Shown: positions 1 through 11,100 of the stretch, piece after piece
How positions within the stretch are numbered: position 1 is the stretch's first letter
Layout: each line of letters opens with the position of its first letter
DNA from: Nemophila menziesii
Lineage: Eukaryota; Streptophyta; Magnoliopsida; Boraginales; Hydrophyllaceae
DNA: 64,000 nt
Assembly (NCBI GenBank): GCA_029959085.1
Contig: JARWIR010000042.1
Coordinates: 3,628,544-3,692,543 of the forward strand
Direction: 5' to 3'
Position numbers and translations under genes: made by a program
The notes under the pieces: generated by a model
The model's input: the letters and a program-made list of their open reading frames with translations, nothing else
What the model was told of the DNA's origin: nothing
Database searches by the model: none

Positions 1-691
1 ATGTCTAGGAAGGAGTTCGGACCTTGCACCTTTTACTTTACACCTGTTAGGGAAGGTATTCGAACCCTAAACCTTTTTTTTTAAGTGTTAAAGAAATAAT
101 AAGTATCTAACCCGTTGTTTATGGAAAAACTTTGAATTTAATTAAGGATTGGACGACTACTTGTCACCTTTCAAAACAAAATATAAATCTGTTATTGACA
201 AAAGGAAAAATAGGATCTTGATTGCAAGGGACAAAGATTGGGCATCAAATAAATAATTTATTCATGTATTATTTACAACAAATAAATGAAATCTAAATAA
301 CACATATTATGACACACATTATGGGAGCCTTGTCACGGCCTAACTGCCACGTTTTTCGAGATATCATTTCTTATTTGAGTTTTGACGAGACATTATTATG
401 GAGTATTATTTTATGATCAAGACTAATTTTAACGGTGTAGAATTTTTTTAATTAAATAATATCTAGAATATCCTATCAAAGACTGATTGCCTAATTCAGT
501 AAATAAATTTCATATTACCACCACCTAACACCTTAATATTACTGAATTGACACTAAAAGACGCTCAAAAGCGTCACACTTTTCTTGCCAGACCGCCACGC
601 AATATCACGGCACCTTTCCCCTGATACCAATCTACCCGTTCTCTCTTGCAAGTTGCATCTCACTGATTCTTCTGATTTTTTATTTTATTCT

Positions 692-698
692 TTATATA
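692..698 (+). promoter_or_regulatory. Candidate TATA box of DPE2
   Basis: A TTATATA motif lies about 790 bp upstream of the DPE2 start codon. It is followed by a CT-rich stretch (about 735-815) typical of plant 5' leaders. A possible 5'-UTR intron donor (GAAG then GTACCA) sits near 884, with possible acceptors near 1180 and 1425; I could not choose between them. The region 1-690 shows no coding sequence, only AT-rich DNA with some GC-richer patches near 560-620. Confidence 0.35.
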
Positions 699-1481
699 CA
701 CTAAATATCTGAGCTGAATATACAAAAACCTCGCTTTCAGATTCTCATTTCCCTTTTGTTTCTCACGACAAAACAAATCATGATTCTATACATTCTCTCT
801 TTGCTCTCCATATATTCTTGATAAGTTTTCCTATTTTATTTCCTACATTTTGAAGTTAATTCCACCTCTCAACTTGACTGAAGGTACCATTTTAAACATG
901 AATATTTGGGTATCAATTTGTTTTTGTTATATAAATGATTGAATAATGTTGTATTACTGATTTCAGTTTGTATCAATTTGAACGTAATGTAGTTTAAAAG
1001 ATTTGTATGTATTATTGATTCATTTAGTGAACTTTCTAATTTCTTTAGAAGCAAAAGCAAATTGTATTAGTATATATGGATATGTTCGTTAGTTTTATAA
1101 TCGAATAGCTTTTGATTGGATTTAGTGCGTGCTATAACTCTAGATTAATATTTGTTGTTCTATTAACTGTTTTTTTTAGTTCAGCGTGAAGTTTTCAATC
1201 ATTTTAGCGAGGTTTGCATCGGACATATCTTCCTGCAAATCCACTTTTGAGGATCTTTCTAATTTATATTAGAGAATGCTTAAAATCCAATCTTTTTATT
1301 TAAAATAAATAATTTTTTCTTAGATATATGTTACGATTCAAATTTGTTTTGATTGATTTGGTCACTAATTCAAAAAGTAGTCTTTTAGTGGATCTGATAA
1401 GCAATCTAATTTACTTACACAAATAGGTTTTGCTAGATTTCGAGGAAGTTTGATCTCGATTGAATCCTTTTCTTGGTAGAA

Positions 1482-4400
1482 ATGGTGAATTTTGGATTGT
1501 TTTCTGGGGCCACGACTGTGAAAAAGTCAGTGACTGTGAGCTTTAAAATACCTTACTTCACTCAATGGGGACAGCACATTTTAGTATGTGGTTCAGACCC
1601 ATTACTTGGTTCATGGAATTTGAAGAAAGGTCTTTCATTAAGCCCTTTTCACCAAGACAATGAGCTTATATGGTCTGGAACCATTTCTGTGCCACCTGGA
1701 TTTGAATCTGAGTACAGCTATTACGTAGTGGATGATAACAAAAATGTGCTCAGATCAGAGCCTGGAAAGAAGAGGAAACTTGTGTTATCTGATGCGATTC
1801 AGGATGGACAGCTGGCCTCACTTCACGATCTTTGGCAGGTACGGTTCAGATCTTCAGTGTTTGAACGTTAAACTCTTCACCTTATAAATTGATTTGTATA
1901 ATGTTTTATTTGCAGACTGGATCTGATAATATTCCTTTTACAAGTGCGTTTAAAGATGTTATCTTTAGGGGAAGTTCAAATTTGAAAATCGAGCAACCTC
2001 TTGGGTTTATTCAGAATAAGTTGGATCAAGATGGTAGGCTTTCTAATATTTATATAATAATTCATAGACCCCTTTTAATTGTTCGTGAAACTTTTTAACA
2101 GGTTCGGTTAATGTACAATTCAGAATTAGCTGCCCAAATATTGAAGACGGAACATCGGTAACAAAATCTTTTTTCCATTAACTCATATATACTATACACG
2201 ATCTTAGCTTTTAAAGAATTAATTTTACTTGCAATTTTGTGCAGGTTTGTGTGATTGGGAGCTCTTCGAAGCTGGGAAATTGGAAGGCTTTAGATGCTGT
2301 AAAGCTCAGTTATGTTGGTGAATCAATTTGGCAAGGAGATTGTGTGATTCCAAAAGGAGATTTCCCTATAAAATATCCTTTTTAGATTTTTTATGTGACA
2401 AAACTCTCCTCTTATTTACACGAATCTTTCCTTAACAAGTAGTCACATATAGGTATTGTAAGTGTCGCAAATCCGGAGACTTATCAGTGGAAACAGGTGG
2501 AAATCGAGAGCTTTCCATTGATGCTACTGTTAAACAACCCGACTATTTTATCCTTTCAGATGGAATGATGCGAGTAAGTCCAATAAAAAAGAAAAAAAAC
2601 TAATTTTGGACCTCAAAGATAAGTTTTGTCATTATAATTAGTGTTGTTTGTTTATCAGGAAATGCCTTGGCGAGGTGCTGGTGTAGCAATTCCTATGTTC
2701 TCTGTGAGATCAGAGTGTGATTTAGGAGTTGGAGAGTTTCTTGATCTGAAATTACTTGTAGATTGGGCAGTTGAGTCTGGGTTTCATTTAGTTCAACTTT
2801 TACCCATTAATGATACATCTGTTCATCAGATGTGGTGGGATTCATATCCATACAGGTCAGATTTTGCCTATCCGATCTTATTATCACCTAATTTTTTGTT
2901 GTATAGAATCGCTTGAACTTGAAAGTGTTTGTTCATCATGCAGCTCTCTATCAGTATTTGCTTTGCACCCATTGTATCTAAGAATCGAGGCACTTACACA
3001 AAATATTCCAGAGGATATTAAGGTAAATTTATATCCTTAATCCTTCTCATCAAACTCAATCAAATGTTGTATTATGGAAAGATTCATTATCTTTCAAATT
3101 TACTTGCAGCAAGAGATACAGGTGGCAAGAACTGAGCTAGATCATAAGGTATTCATTCGATTGAGCAATTTTTGCACACTGAACTGAGTTAAATTTAAAA
3201 TCTACATATCATTTATCTCTGTCCTTTAATCTATTTAGGCTGTGGATTATGAAGCTGTTATGGCTACTAAGCTTTCAATTGCCAAGAAACTTTTTGCTCT
3301 AGAGAAGAAAACAATACTCGATTCTACTGCCTTTCAGGCCTTCTTTACTGAGAATCAGGTTATTATTTGTCATCGCCTCAAACTTTATATGTTCTTATGT
3401 TTATATATTCAACTACATTATTAAACAACCTTAAACTTAAATCTTTCTTTTATATTTCAGGATTGGTTAAAACCCTATGCAGCCTTTTGTTTCCTACGAG
3501 ACTTCTTCGAAACATCAGATCGCACCCAGTGGGGTCGCTTTGCTTACTTTTCAAACGAGAAGGTCACTTTTTCTTCCATTTCTAATCCTCTTTACTTTCT
3601 CTTTAGTCTGACATTTTTGCCCCTAATTTCAGCTTGAAAAACTCGTCTCCAAAGATAGCTTACACTACGAAATAATCTGCTTCCACTACTACATACAATT
3701 TCATCTACACATCCAAGTGAGTAAAGTCAGTCTTTTCTTCGTTACACGACCAAATTTTTTAATTTTGTGGGTTTACAGTTATCAGAAGCTGCTGAATATG
3801 CACGAAAAAAAGGAGTAGTGCTTAAAGGTGATCTTCCTATAGGTGTAGATAGAAATAGTGTAGATACATGGGTCAATCCAAATATATTTCACATGAACAC
3901 TTCAACTGGGGCCCCACCAGATTACTTTGATAAAAACGGCCAAAATTGGGGATTTCCTACTTACAATTGGGAGGAAATGTCAAAGGATAATTATGCATGG
4001 TGGCGCGCTCGCCTAACACAGGTCTTTTTTCCTTCATCAATTTCTTCTTTTTTAAAAAAAGAAAAAAGTAAAAGTGAATAATTTTGTATGTTTCTTTTGA
4101 TATACAGATGGGAAAGTACTTTACTTCTTATAGAATCGACCACATTTTGGGTTTCTTTAGAATCTGGGAACTTCCAGAACATGCGATAACTGGTCTTTGT
4201 GGAAATTTTCGACCTTCTATTCCTCTTAGTCAGGTATATAATGATTGCTTTCGAGTTCAAATGGTCAAATTTTTAAAATCAATTTTGGTGTAATGTAACA
4301 TAAGTATACTTTGTAGGAAGAGCTTGAAAAGGAAGGGATATGGGATTTTGATCGCTTAACCCGTCCATATATTCGCCTCGATATGTTACAGGTGCGTACA

Positions 4401-6087
4401 TAAACCATAGTTTGATTATTCTTTTCTATTTACTGGTTTCTCTTGTCTTAAATTACTATAATATTATTATTTTATATTGAAATGGTCTTTTATCGTTTTG
4501 ATTAGGAAAAATTTGGACCTTCATGGAATATAATAGCTTCAAATTTCCTAAATGAATATCAGAAAGAACTTTTCGAGGTAACATATAATATAAAGATGTG
4601 CAATGTTACATTTCTTTTACGGTTTAGCGTAAATTCAAATTTCTTCTCATTGTAGTTCAAGGAAGATTGTAATACTGAGAAGAAAGTTGTCTCAAAATTG
4701 AAGTCTTTTCTCGAAACCTCGATCTTACCCGAGAGTGAAGAGCAGATCCGGTCCAAACTTTTCGATCTTATAAAGGCAAGTTTATAATTGCATACTTAGT
4801 CCTATGATAACTTTTTTTTTTTCATTTGAATTTATACATTTTTCTGTTCCTGGCAGGAGATAGTTCTGATACGAGATCCAGAGGATCCGAGAAAATTTTA
4901 TCCTCGTTTTAATATCGAGGATACATCAAGTTTCAAGGCTCTAGATGAGAACAGGTAATTGATACTGAAGTGATATACTTTGACCCAGAGAAGTGAAATA
5001 CCTTATATAACCCTTGTATCTTTTGTGCAGCAAAAATGTTGTAAAAAGACTATATTATGATTACTATTTTCAACGACAAGAAGATCTTTGGCGTCAAAAT
5101 GCTTTGAAAACACTTCCTGTTCTCTTAAACTCATCGAATATGCTCGCTTGTGGAGAAGATCTTGGACTTATTCCTTCTTCTGTTCATCCAGTACGATTCC
5201 TTGTTATATAAGTTTAATTTATACTTTCTCATCTATCTATACAATTTGATTAATATTAAATAAATTGTTACAGGTAATGCAAGAACTAGGATTAATAGGA
5301 TTAAGAATTCAACGTATGCCAAACGAATCTGATTTGGAATTTGGTATTCCTTCTCAGTACAGTTACATGACGGTAAATTCTTCTTTTCAAATCATTTATC
5401 TTTCACATTAGCTTATTAAAGGGTAGTATTGTAATTATTAGGTATGTGCGCCTTCATGCCATGATTGCTCAACATTGCGTGCTTGGTGGGAAGAAGATGA
5501 AGAAAGAAGGATTAGATTCTTCAAAGCCTTCATAGGTTCTGACAAATCACCACCTGACGAATGTACACCCGAAGTTGCATACTTTATTTTGCAGCAACAT
5601 CTTGAATCTCCATCTATGTGGTCTATTTTTCCTCTCCAGGTACTATTTATCAATATAACTTAATTAAACAGGACAAGAATTTAAGTTAATTTAATAAACA
5701 GGACTTGTTAGCTTTAAAAGAAGACTACACAACACGACCTGCTACTGAGGAGACAATTAATGATCCAACAAATCCGAAACATTACTGGAGATATCGTATG
5801 TGGTCTAAAACTCGTAGTCTAGTTTTTGTTTGTTAGTGAAAAAGTCTAATGAAAAGTTTTTGTACTCAGGTGTACATGTGACATTGGATAGTTTGGTGAA
5901 GGATAAAGAGCATATAACAATAATTAAGGATCTTATTAGTGGAAGTGGAAGATCATATCCTATGAAGGAAGTTGAAGAGGAAGATAGAATTAATACTAGA
6001 ATTACTACGAATGGAAAGGAAAAAGTTGGAAATGGGATCTCTAGGAGGAGGGAACCTGTTGCTGCTAGTCTTGAGTCTGTCCTTTGA
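1482..6087 (+). CDS. DPE2: 4-alpha-glucanotransferase DPE2, cytosolic disproportionating enzyme (22 exons)
   Basis: DPE2 transfers glucosyl units from maltose to cytosolic heteroglycan during night-time starch breakdown. The exons I can join are 1482-1838, 1916-2033, 2102-2157, 2245-2372, 2447-2573, 2659-2855, 2944-3022, 3110-3148, 3239-3358, 3461-3562, 3633-3716, 3779-4021, 4108-4233, 4317-4391, 4506-4577, 4656-4775, 4857-4954, 5031-5190, 5274-5372, 5442-5639, 5702-5795 and 5870-6087. They give one open frame of 969 residues, close to the usual plant length of about 955. Two N-terminal starch-binding CBM20 domains (about 10-115 and 160-260) precede a GH77 domain from about 264, which begins MPWRGAG. 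The RIDH motif gives the nucleophile D561 and GEDLG gives the acid/base E756. The start is the ATG at 1482; a TTG at 1473 is only an in-frame upstream codon. All introns are GT-AG except 2373-2446 (AT-AC) and 4776-4856 (GC-AG). An AATAAA at 6104 could be the polyadenylation signal. The gene appears intact. Confidence 0.96.
2373..2446 (+). other. U12-type AT-AC intron in DPE2
   Basis: This 74-nt intron starts ATATCCTTTTT and ends AC. It has a consensus U12 branch site TTTCCTTAAC at 2427-2436, with the branch adenosine about 11 nt from the acceptor. Joining 2372 to 2447 restores the conserved DFPIKYRYCK sequence in frame. No GT-AG alternative nearby gives that protein. Confidence 0.9.
4776..4856 (+). 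other. GC-AG intron in DPE2
   Basis: The donor is AAG followed by GCAAGT, the classic strong GC donor. The acceptor is TGGCAG. The splice keeps phase 0 and joins DLIK to EIVLIRDPEDP. Using the next GT (GTTTAT) would shift the frame. Confidence 0.85.
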
Positions 6088-6555
6088 TGCGATCATGGGA
6101 ACAAATAAAATCTTCTTTATTTTTAAACTTTGAAATGACTCATATTTTAATAAAGGTGGTTGTGAATCTGCAAATATAATTATAATTTAAGTAAGGGTTA
6201 TATTTTCAAAGAAACTAGTGTGATCATATTTTCAGTTTCATTTTCTTATATGGTAAATGAGTTGGATTTTCTGTGAGTCTTTTTGGTTCCGAACAAAGTA
6301 AAAATAAAAATATGACTAATTGGTAATCTGAATTTATGTTATAAGGAAAAATCTGGTAAGAATTGGAGGAGAACAGTGAATCAAAATGAGGAAAAGGTTA
6401 GAAAGATTATAGAGGAGGAGAGAATCTTTAAATTACTTATTCTTTATGTATAAAATATAATAATACATCATTTATTATTAAAAAAAAATAATCTTTTCTT
6501 TTCATTACTTTTCTAAATCAAACAACAAATACAAATAATTTTTTAATAAAATAAA
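6088..6555. other. 3' flank of DPE2, no gene seen
   Basis: AT-rich sequence containing the presumed 3' UTR of DPE2 and then unstructured DNA up to the 9-bp target duplication TAAAATAAA (6547-6555) of the next element. I see no coding signal. Confidence 0.6.
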
Positions 6556-6903
6556 GGGGTTATTGTTGAAAACATCCTCCTTAAACTCTCTAATTGTTTT
6601 TTGGGTCAATTACCCAAAGAGACTTGAGAAAAATCAATGTGCCACTTAGGAGCTAGTCAATTCCTCTCTCCTTCTTAGAGGCCAATAAAATGTCCAATGT
6701 CATAACTACCCTTCTAGTGCATATAAGACAAAAAAATAGATTATTTCTCTCTCCTCCACTACCATTACTCTCTCTCCTCCATTACCATTAATCTCTCTCC
6801 TCCTTTATCATTTTTTCTCTCTCCTCTTTCATTAATTATCAAATATTTTCCAGCTCCGACCACAACCACCGATCACCGCCGGCCGCCTCCGGCCACCGCC
6901 GGA

Positions 6904-7058
6904 AAAAGTTCTGAGCGTGGAATAAAGTTCTGAGCGTAGAGTAAAGTTCTGAGCGTGGAATAAAGTTCTGAGCGTAGAGTAAAGTTCTGAGCATAGAATA
7001 AAGTTCTGAGCGTAGAATAAAGTTTTGAGCGTGAAAAAAAGTTCTGAGTCTGGGGTAC
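6904..7058. repeat. 19-bp minisatellite, about 8 units
   Basis: The unit resembles AAAGTTCTGAGCGTAGAAT. Early units alternate between GTGGAAT and GTAGAGT endings, hinting at a two-unit higher-order repeat. Degenerate GTGCTGAGTATT-like units continue to about 7335. Open frames through it on the minus strand are repeat translation products. Confidence 0.85.
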
Positions 7059-7723
7059 AAGGCATGGAAAAAGTACTGAGTATGGGCTACTGAGTAAGAA
7101 AAAAGTTGCTAATTATCGGGAAAAGGTTCTGAGTGTCGAAAAAGTTACTGAGTATTCGAATTTTCTCATTGACTGACTTTACTGAGCATGTTCGTTTTAT
7201 CAGTATCTTTACTGAGCATGCTCAGTAACTTGCTGAGTATTTCTCGTAAAATCAGTAAAAGTGCTGAGCATTTTCTCGTAAAATCAGTAAAAGTGCTGAG
7301 CATTTCTGTTAATCAGTAAAAGTGCTGAGTATTATTAATAATGTAATCACTTATTGAAGCACCTAAGAAATGCATTTTTTGTTGGTAAAATATAAATGCT
7401 TAACAAAAAATAAATTAAATCTAATTCGTAAAAAGAAGAAACACAAAAAAGAATAAACAGTTGGATTACAAAAAATAAACATTACAATGGAAGAGTTTTC
7501 ATCACTTAGATTTAGCCCTTATGTAGAGTAAACATAATTTATTCCCCATTCTAACTAAACAATTCAATTTGTTAAATGCTGAGATAAAAACAAAGCCTGA
7601 GTGTGCTTCCATCGCAACAGAGCTCTTCTCCGATCACTCACGTCGAAGGTTGCTGCCGCTGCTTAGGAGTTCCGCCGCCGCTGCTGCTCAAGAAGCTCCA
7701 GATTTAATGGAAGTTTTGTGAAA

Positions 7724-8419
7724 TTATTCTAGATGCTGAGTATACAAGAACGTTCCAAATATAGCTATAGCAGATCCGAGAGCATTCAATGGCCTAACTG
7801 GATTTCTGAACACAATAACAGTCGCAACAATTACCACTACTCTTTTCATTGTATTCCCCACAGAAAATGTCAATGGGCTAATATCATCAAGTGCTTGATA
7901 AGAAAACTGATTATAAAGATGATAAAACACTCCAGAGATTAATACCCAAAGGTAAAAAGTCGATGGTGTCCCTATAGTTTGAATAGCTTTATGATACCCT
8001 GCAACCCATTGAGATCCTTCAACAAAAACCGCTACAGGAGCTAAATACAATAATGAGAGAATAGTGATCCAACCATACATATTCAACCCATTTACTTCCT
8101 TAAAGCTTTGTAAACTCTTCTTTGAATAAATATTTCGTAACACAAATCCAACGTTACTAATCATAGCACCGGATAAACCTCCGAGATTGAAAGAAACTTC
8201 TGTAACAGCAGCAAGAGAGCAACCAAATACAATAGGTAAAATCGAGAGCCAAACTTTTAAAGGATACACGTCAGATCCAAACTCCATCAGAAGGTCAGCT
8301 GAGCTCCGCCTTGTGGTCAGATCGGAGATAGGCTCTGTTTGAAATTGTTGAAATTTTACACGGCAGAGAGGAGAGAGGAGAGAGGTAAGAGGTAAGAGGT
8401 GAGAGGAGAGATAAAACAA
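7724..8419 (-). pseudogene. Truncated xylulose-5-phosphate/phosphate translocator (XPT) fragment
   Basis: This uninterrupted 231-codon frame matches the C-terminal half of the plastid phosphate translocator XPT from about codon 44 (near 8290) onward. Visible signatures are WLSILPIVFGCSLAAVTEVS, GAMISNVGFVLRNIYSKKSL, SGVFYHLYNQ and ISPLTFSVGNTMKR, then a C-terminus ending FLYTQHLE. A full XPT is about 410-420 residues, so the transit peptide and the first membrane helices are missing. The first 43 codons do not resemble the family and come from a purine/pyrimidine-rich repeat. XPT exchanges xylulose-5-phosphate for phosphate across the inner plastid envelope; this fragment lacks plastid targeting and should not do so. 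No frameshifts are present, so capture may be recent. GPT is the next closest family, but the residues favour XPT. Confidence 0.82.
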
Positions 8420-8879
8420 TAATTAGGGTAATGAAATAATTCTGGATAAAATAGTATATATATAGGAAAATAAAATAAAAAAAGGGCAAGAAAGTAATTA
8501 GGATTTTAGATTATAGTGTTAAATTTAGTTTGTGGCCTTTAGTAAGAAGAGGCTATATAGCCGGTCTTGTTAGGTCACGAGGTGGTGTTTTCAAGACCCT
8601 TTGGGTAATAATCTCTTGTTTTTTTATGCCTTCAATAATCTTATTTATAAAAAAATGCCTAATGAAATAATTATTTATAGAAAACACCCCCTTTATATTT
8701 TCTATACCTTTATTAATTCCATCACATGCGCGCGTCCGTGAAATTTTTTTAAAATCGTCATAACTAATTCAAAAAAAATCAAAAAATTAAAAAAAAAATA
8801 TTTTTGAATAAATCTAATTAATATTTATGTCTATGAATTTTTTTGATTTTTTTTGAATTTTTTTAATTTTTTCGAATTT

Positions 8880-9035
8880 TTTTAATTTTTTTTTCGCAGA
8901 CACGGATTTCCATGTTTTAAACATGGAATTCCATGTTTTAAACCGTGAAATAAACATGGAATTCCATGTTTTAAACATGAAATTCCATGTTTCAAACATG
9001 AAATTCCATGTTTTAAACATGGAATTTCGTGTCTG
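8880..9035. repeat. Tandem palindromes between inverted arms of the family A MULE
   Basis: Repeated ATTCCATGTTTTAAACATGG palindromes sit between two inverted TTTTTTCGCAGACACG arms. The same motif recurs in related elements at 23925-24045 and 54745-54860. Short MFKTWNFMF-like frames here are repeat artefacts. Confidence 0.75.
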
Positions 9036-9331
9036 CGAAAAAAAAAATTAAAAAAATCAAAAAAAATCAAAAAATTCAGAAAATTCCGAAAAAAATCATA
9101 GACGTAAATATTAATTTGATTTATCCAAATATAATTTTTTTTGATTTTTTTTGAATTAGTTATGACGATTTTAAAAAAATTTCACGGACGCGCGCGCGTG
9201 TTTATTAGTTTTTTTCTTATTTTTTAATTGTTAATTATAAGGGGGCTGTTTTCAATAAATATTTTTTTATAGGCACCTTTTTCTAAATAAGTTTTTAATA
9301 GACATCAATCAACAATTGGCTCTAAAATAAA

Positions 9332-10258
9332 ATGTTTTTTACTCCGCTCAAATAAATTTAAATACTCATCTTTTGTAATTTGTTTCTTCTACTATACTTT
9401 TTTTTTCTTAACTAAAAAATCTCTCCTTACTTCAAATAAACCCTAAGTTACTTAATTTATTTGTGGTGGGATTTTTAGGCATCTTAAATAAACCATATTG
9501 TTTGTTGTGGCATCCAATGTTACCGTATCTGTCGTGTTATCCATTTTTACAATTTTGATTCATCGTCGGAACCTATATTTATTTTAAGACATTAAATGAG
9601 TGTTTTTTTAGAAAAAGATTTGTGGATACATGATGTTTCGCGTCTCGGACAAATACATACCTAAGATTTCAGAAGTGGAGAAATAAGTACCCAATGTTTT
9701 ATTTTTTGCATTCCGTTAGTACCTGACGCATACTGGTGTCAAGTGACGATGTGGCAGGGGTAAAATAGATATTTTGTAATTAAAAATAATTTATAATTAA
9801 ATAAAAATACCGTGCCACATAAGCATTTAACGTGTATTTAACAACGGATACCAATGAAAGAAAAGAATAAAAACGTTGGATACTTGAATGTCTATTTTTG
9901 AAAGTTAGGTATCCATAGTCAAAATTTGGAAACATTATATTTCTAGAAGATCTTTTTCCCTTTTTTTCAAAACTCTCTATAATAAGGGTAAGCATGGTAA
10001 TTAACATGAAAACTCACCCACCCATGAATTTAAACTCCATTGTTATATATATATATACACACACATCTGAGATTGAAGGACAATAAGTATAATTTTCTGA
10101 CAGCTTAGGAATCTAGGTGTTTACGAGCAACATTCCTAACCTACTATAAATACATGAGGTGGTGGTGGTGGTGGTGGTCAGGGTGGTGGACGGATTTTAT
10201 AATAAAAAGAATATAAAATAAATAAATAACATATTATGAAAATTATATAATAATAATA
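9332..10258. other. Gene-free stretch
   Basis: AT-rich DNA with no credible gene. The part at about 9600-10000 has a GC-richer left half (CGCGTCTCGGAC near 9640) and looks like a degenerate element, but I could not find matching ends. A short (GGT)n run lies at 10158-10177. Confidence 0.4.
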
Positions 10259-10881
10259 ATAAATAAAGGGATAATGCCCATTTAAATCATGATTCATATT
10301 GTTTATGCCCAAATGTTGACAGGTGAATATTTCTTCCCAAATAAATTAGGTTGTTTCCCATTTAAATCAAATTCACATTGCACAATTACTTTGTTACCCT
10401 TCTAGTCAAAGTTAGCATTTTTTATTAATTTTGCAGCCGACGGATATAAAGGCTTGTTTTTCCCACTTTTCTTCATTAATTATAAACCCAGTTTTATTGA
10501 TTTATTTCCAAGTGAAACTGATCTTCCATGAAACAGATTCATTCTATTAATTTGTGGATATAATTCCGATTGAAGCAGAACCAGACAGTGTTTATATCAA
10601 AAACAGGTTTTTGATGAATCTGTTTGCCATTATGATTTTTATAATTATACACATACGATATATAAATTCATGAATTAACAAGACTTATTCTCCCCTTTTA
10701 GTGTATTGCTACAAGAATTAGTATGAAATTCTGTTTATACCTTCTTGCTTCTACATCTTTCTCACTGTAGAGGATCCTTGTCACTGATGGTGCTGGAGAA
10801 TCCGAGAATGTTGATAATTCGTTTATCTAAAACAATGATTAATCCCACAATCTTTATTATGTAAAGCCAATTAAATAAGGA

Positions 10882-11100
10882 TTATGAATCATAAAATCGT
10901 ATATTATCACCATAGTGGGGTTCATGAATTGGGTACCCATAAAAGTGGGGTTCATGAATTGGGTATCCAGAAAAGTCCTCCATAGTTTTGATTGTTGGGT
11001 CTTTTTCTGCATCTTTATGTGCCGCTGATGATGATAAAGATTTAGAAAAAATAATGGTGGTGAAGTAGAAGAAGAGCAGAATAATGAAGAATCTCATCAT
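10882..11100 (-). CDS. Putative small secreted peptide precursor with duplicated GYPIHEPH motif
   Basis: The 72-residue frame starts with tandem ATGs. It has a strong signal peptide (hydrophobic FFIILLFFYFTTIIF, then SKSLSSSAAH with a plausible cleavage near SSSAA), a charged spacer KDAEKDPTIKTMEDF, and two near-identical copies of GYPIHEPHFY/GYPIHEPHYG from about residue 45. The 30-nt DNA repeat is almost perfect. There are no cysteines. The layout (signal, acidic linker, repeated short peptide) resembles precursors of processed peptides, but I do not recognise the family and assign no function. It lies inside a Mutator-like element, so it could be captured and decayed. No introns are needed. 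Confidence 0.45.
   Translation of the reverse strand: MMRFFIILLFFYFTTIIFSKSLSSSAAHKDAEKDPTIKTMEDFSGYPIHEPHFYGYPIHEPHYGDNIRFYDS

Larger units (their letters stand above)
6603..8615. mobile_element. Nested Pack-MULE-like element carrying a translocator gene fragment
   Basis: This 2.0-kb insertion lies inside the family A element. It is flanked by a perfect 9-bp duplication TTGTTTTTT (6594-6602 and 8616-8624). Its terminal inverted repeats extend about 90 bp with divergence: the left begins GGGTCAATTACCCAAAGAGA and the right, reverse complemented, begins GAGATTATTACCCAAAGGGT. It carries a 19-bp minisatellite and a fragment of a plastid sugar-phosphate translocator, and no transposase. Gene-fragment capture between such ends is the hallmark of Pack-MULEs; the assignment is inferred from the ends, duplication size and cargo. 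Confidence 0.82.
6556..9322. mobile_element. Mutator-like element (family A), split by a nested MULE
   Basis: The left end reads GGGGTTATTGTTGAAAACAT. The right end, reverse complemented, reads GAGCCAATTGTTGATTGATG. The element is bounded by a perfect 9-bp duplication TAAAATAAA (6547-6555 and 9323-9331), the target-duplication size of Mutator-like elements. Removing the insertion at 6603-8615 leaves an element of roughly 750 bp that resembles the copy at 54187-55160. Its core is an inverted pair of the 15-mer CGTCATAACTAATTC (8756-8770; complement at 9153-9167) next to CGCGCG runs, enclosing palindromic DNA. It encodes no transposase, so it is non-autonomous. Confidence 0.88.

Noticed and set aside
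6832..7065. Minus-strand frames of repeated FHAQN/LRSELYSTLRT
   Set aside because: Translation products of the 19-bp minisatellite.
6904..7340. CRISPR array
   Set aside because: Contiguous degenerate tandem repeats without unique spacers in a eukaryotic genome.
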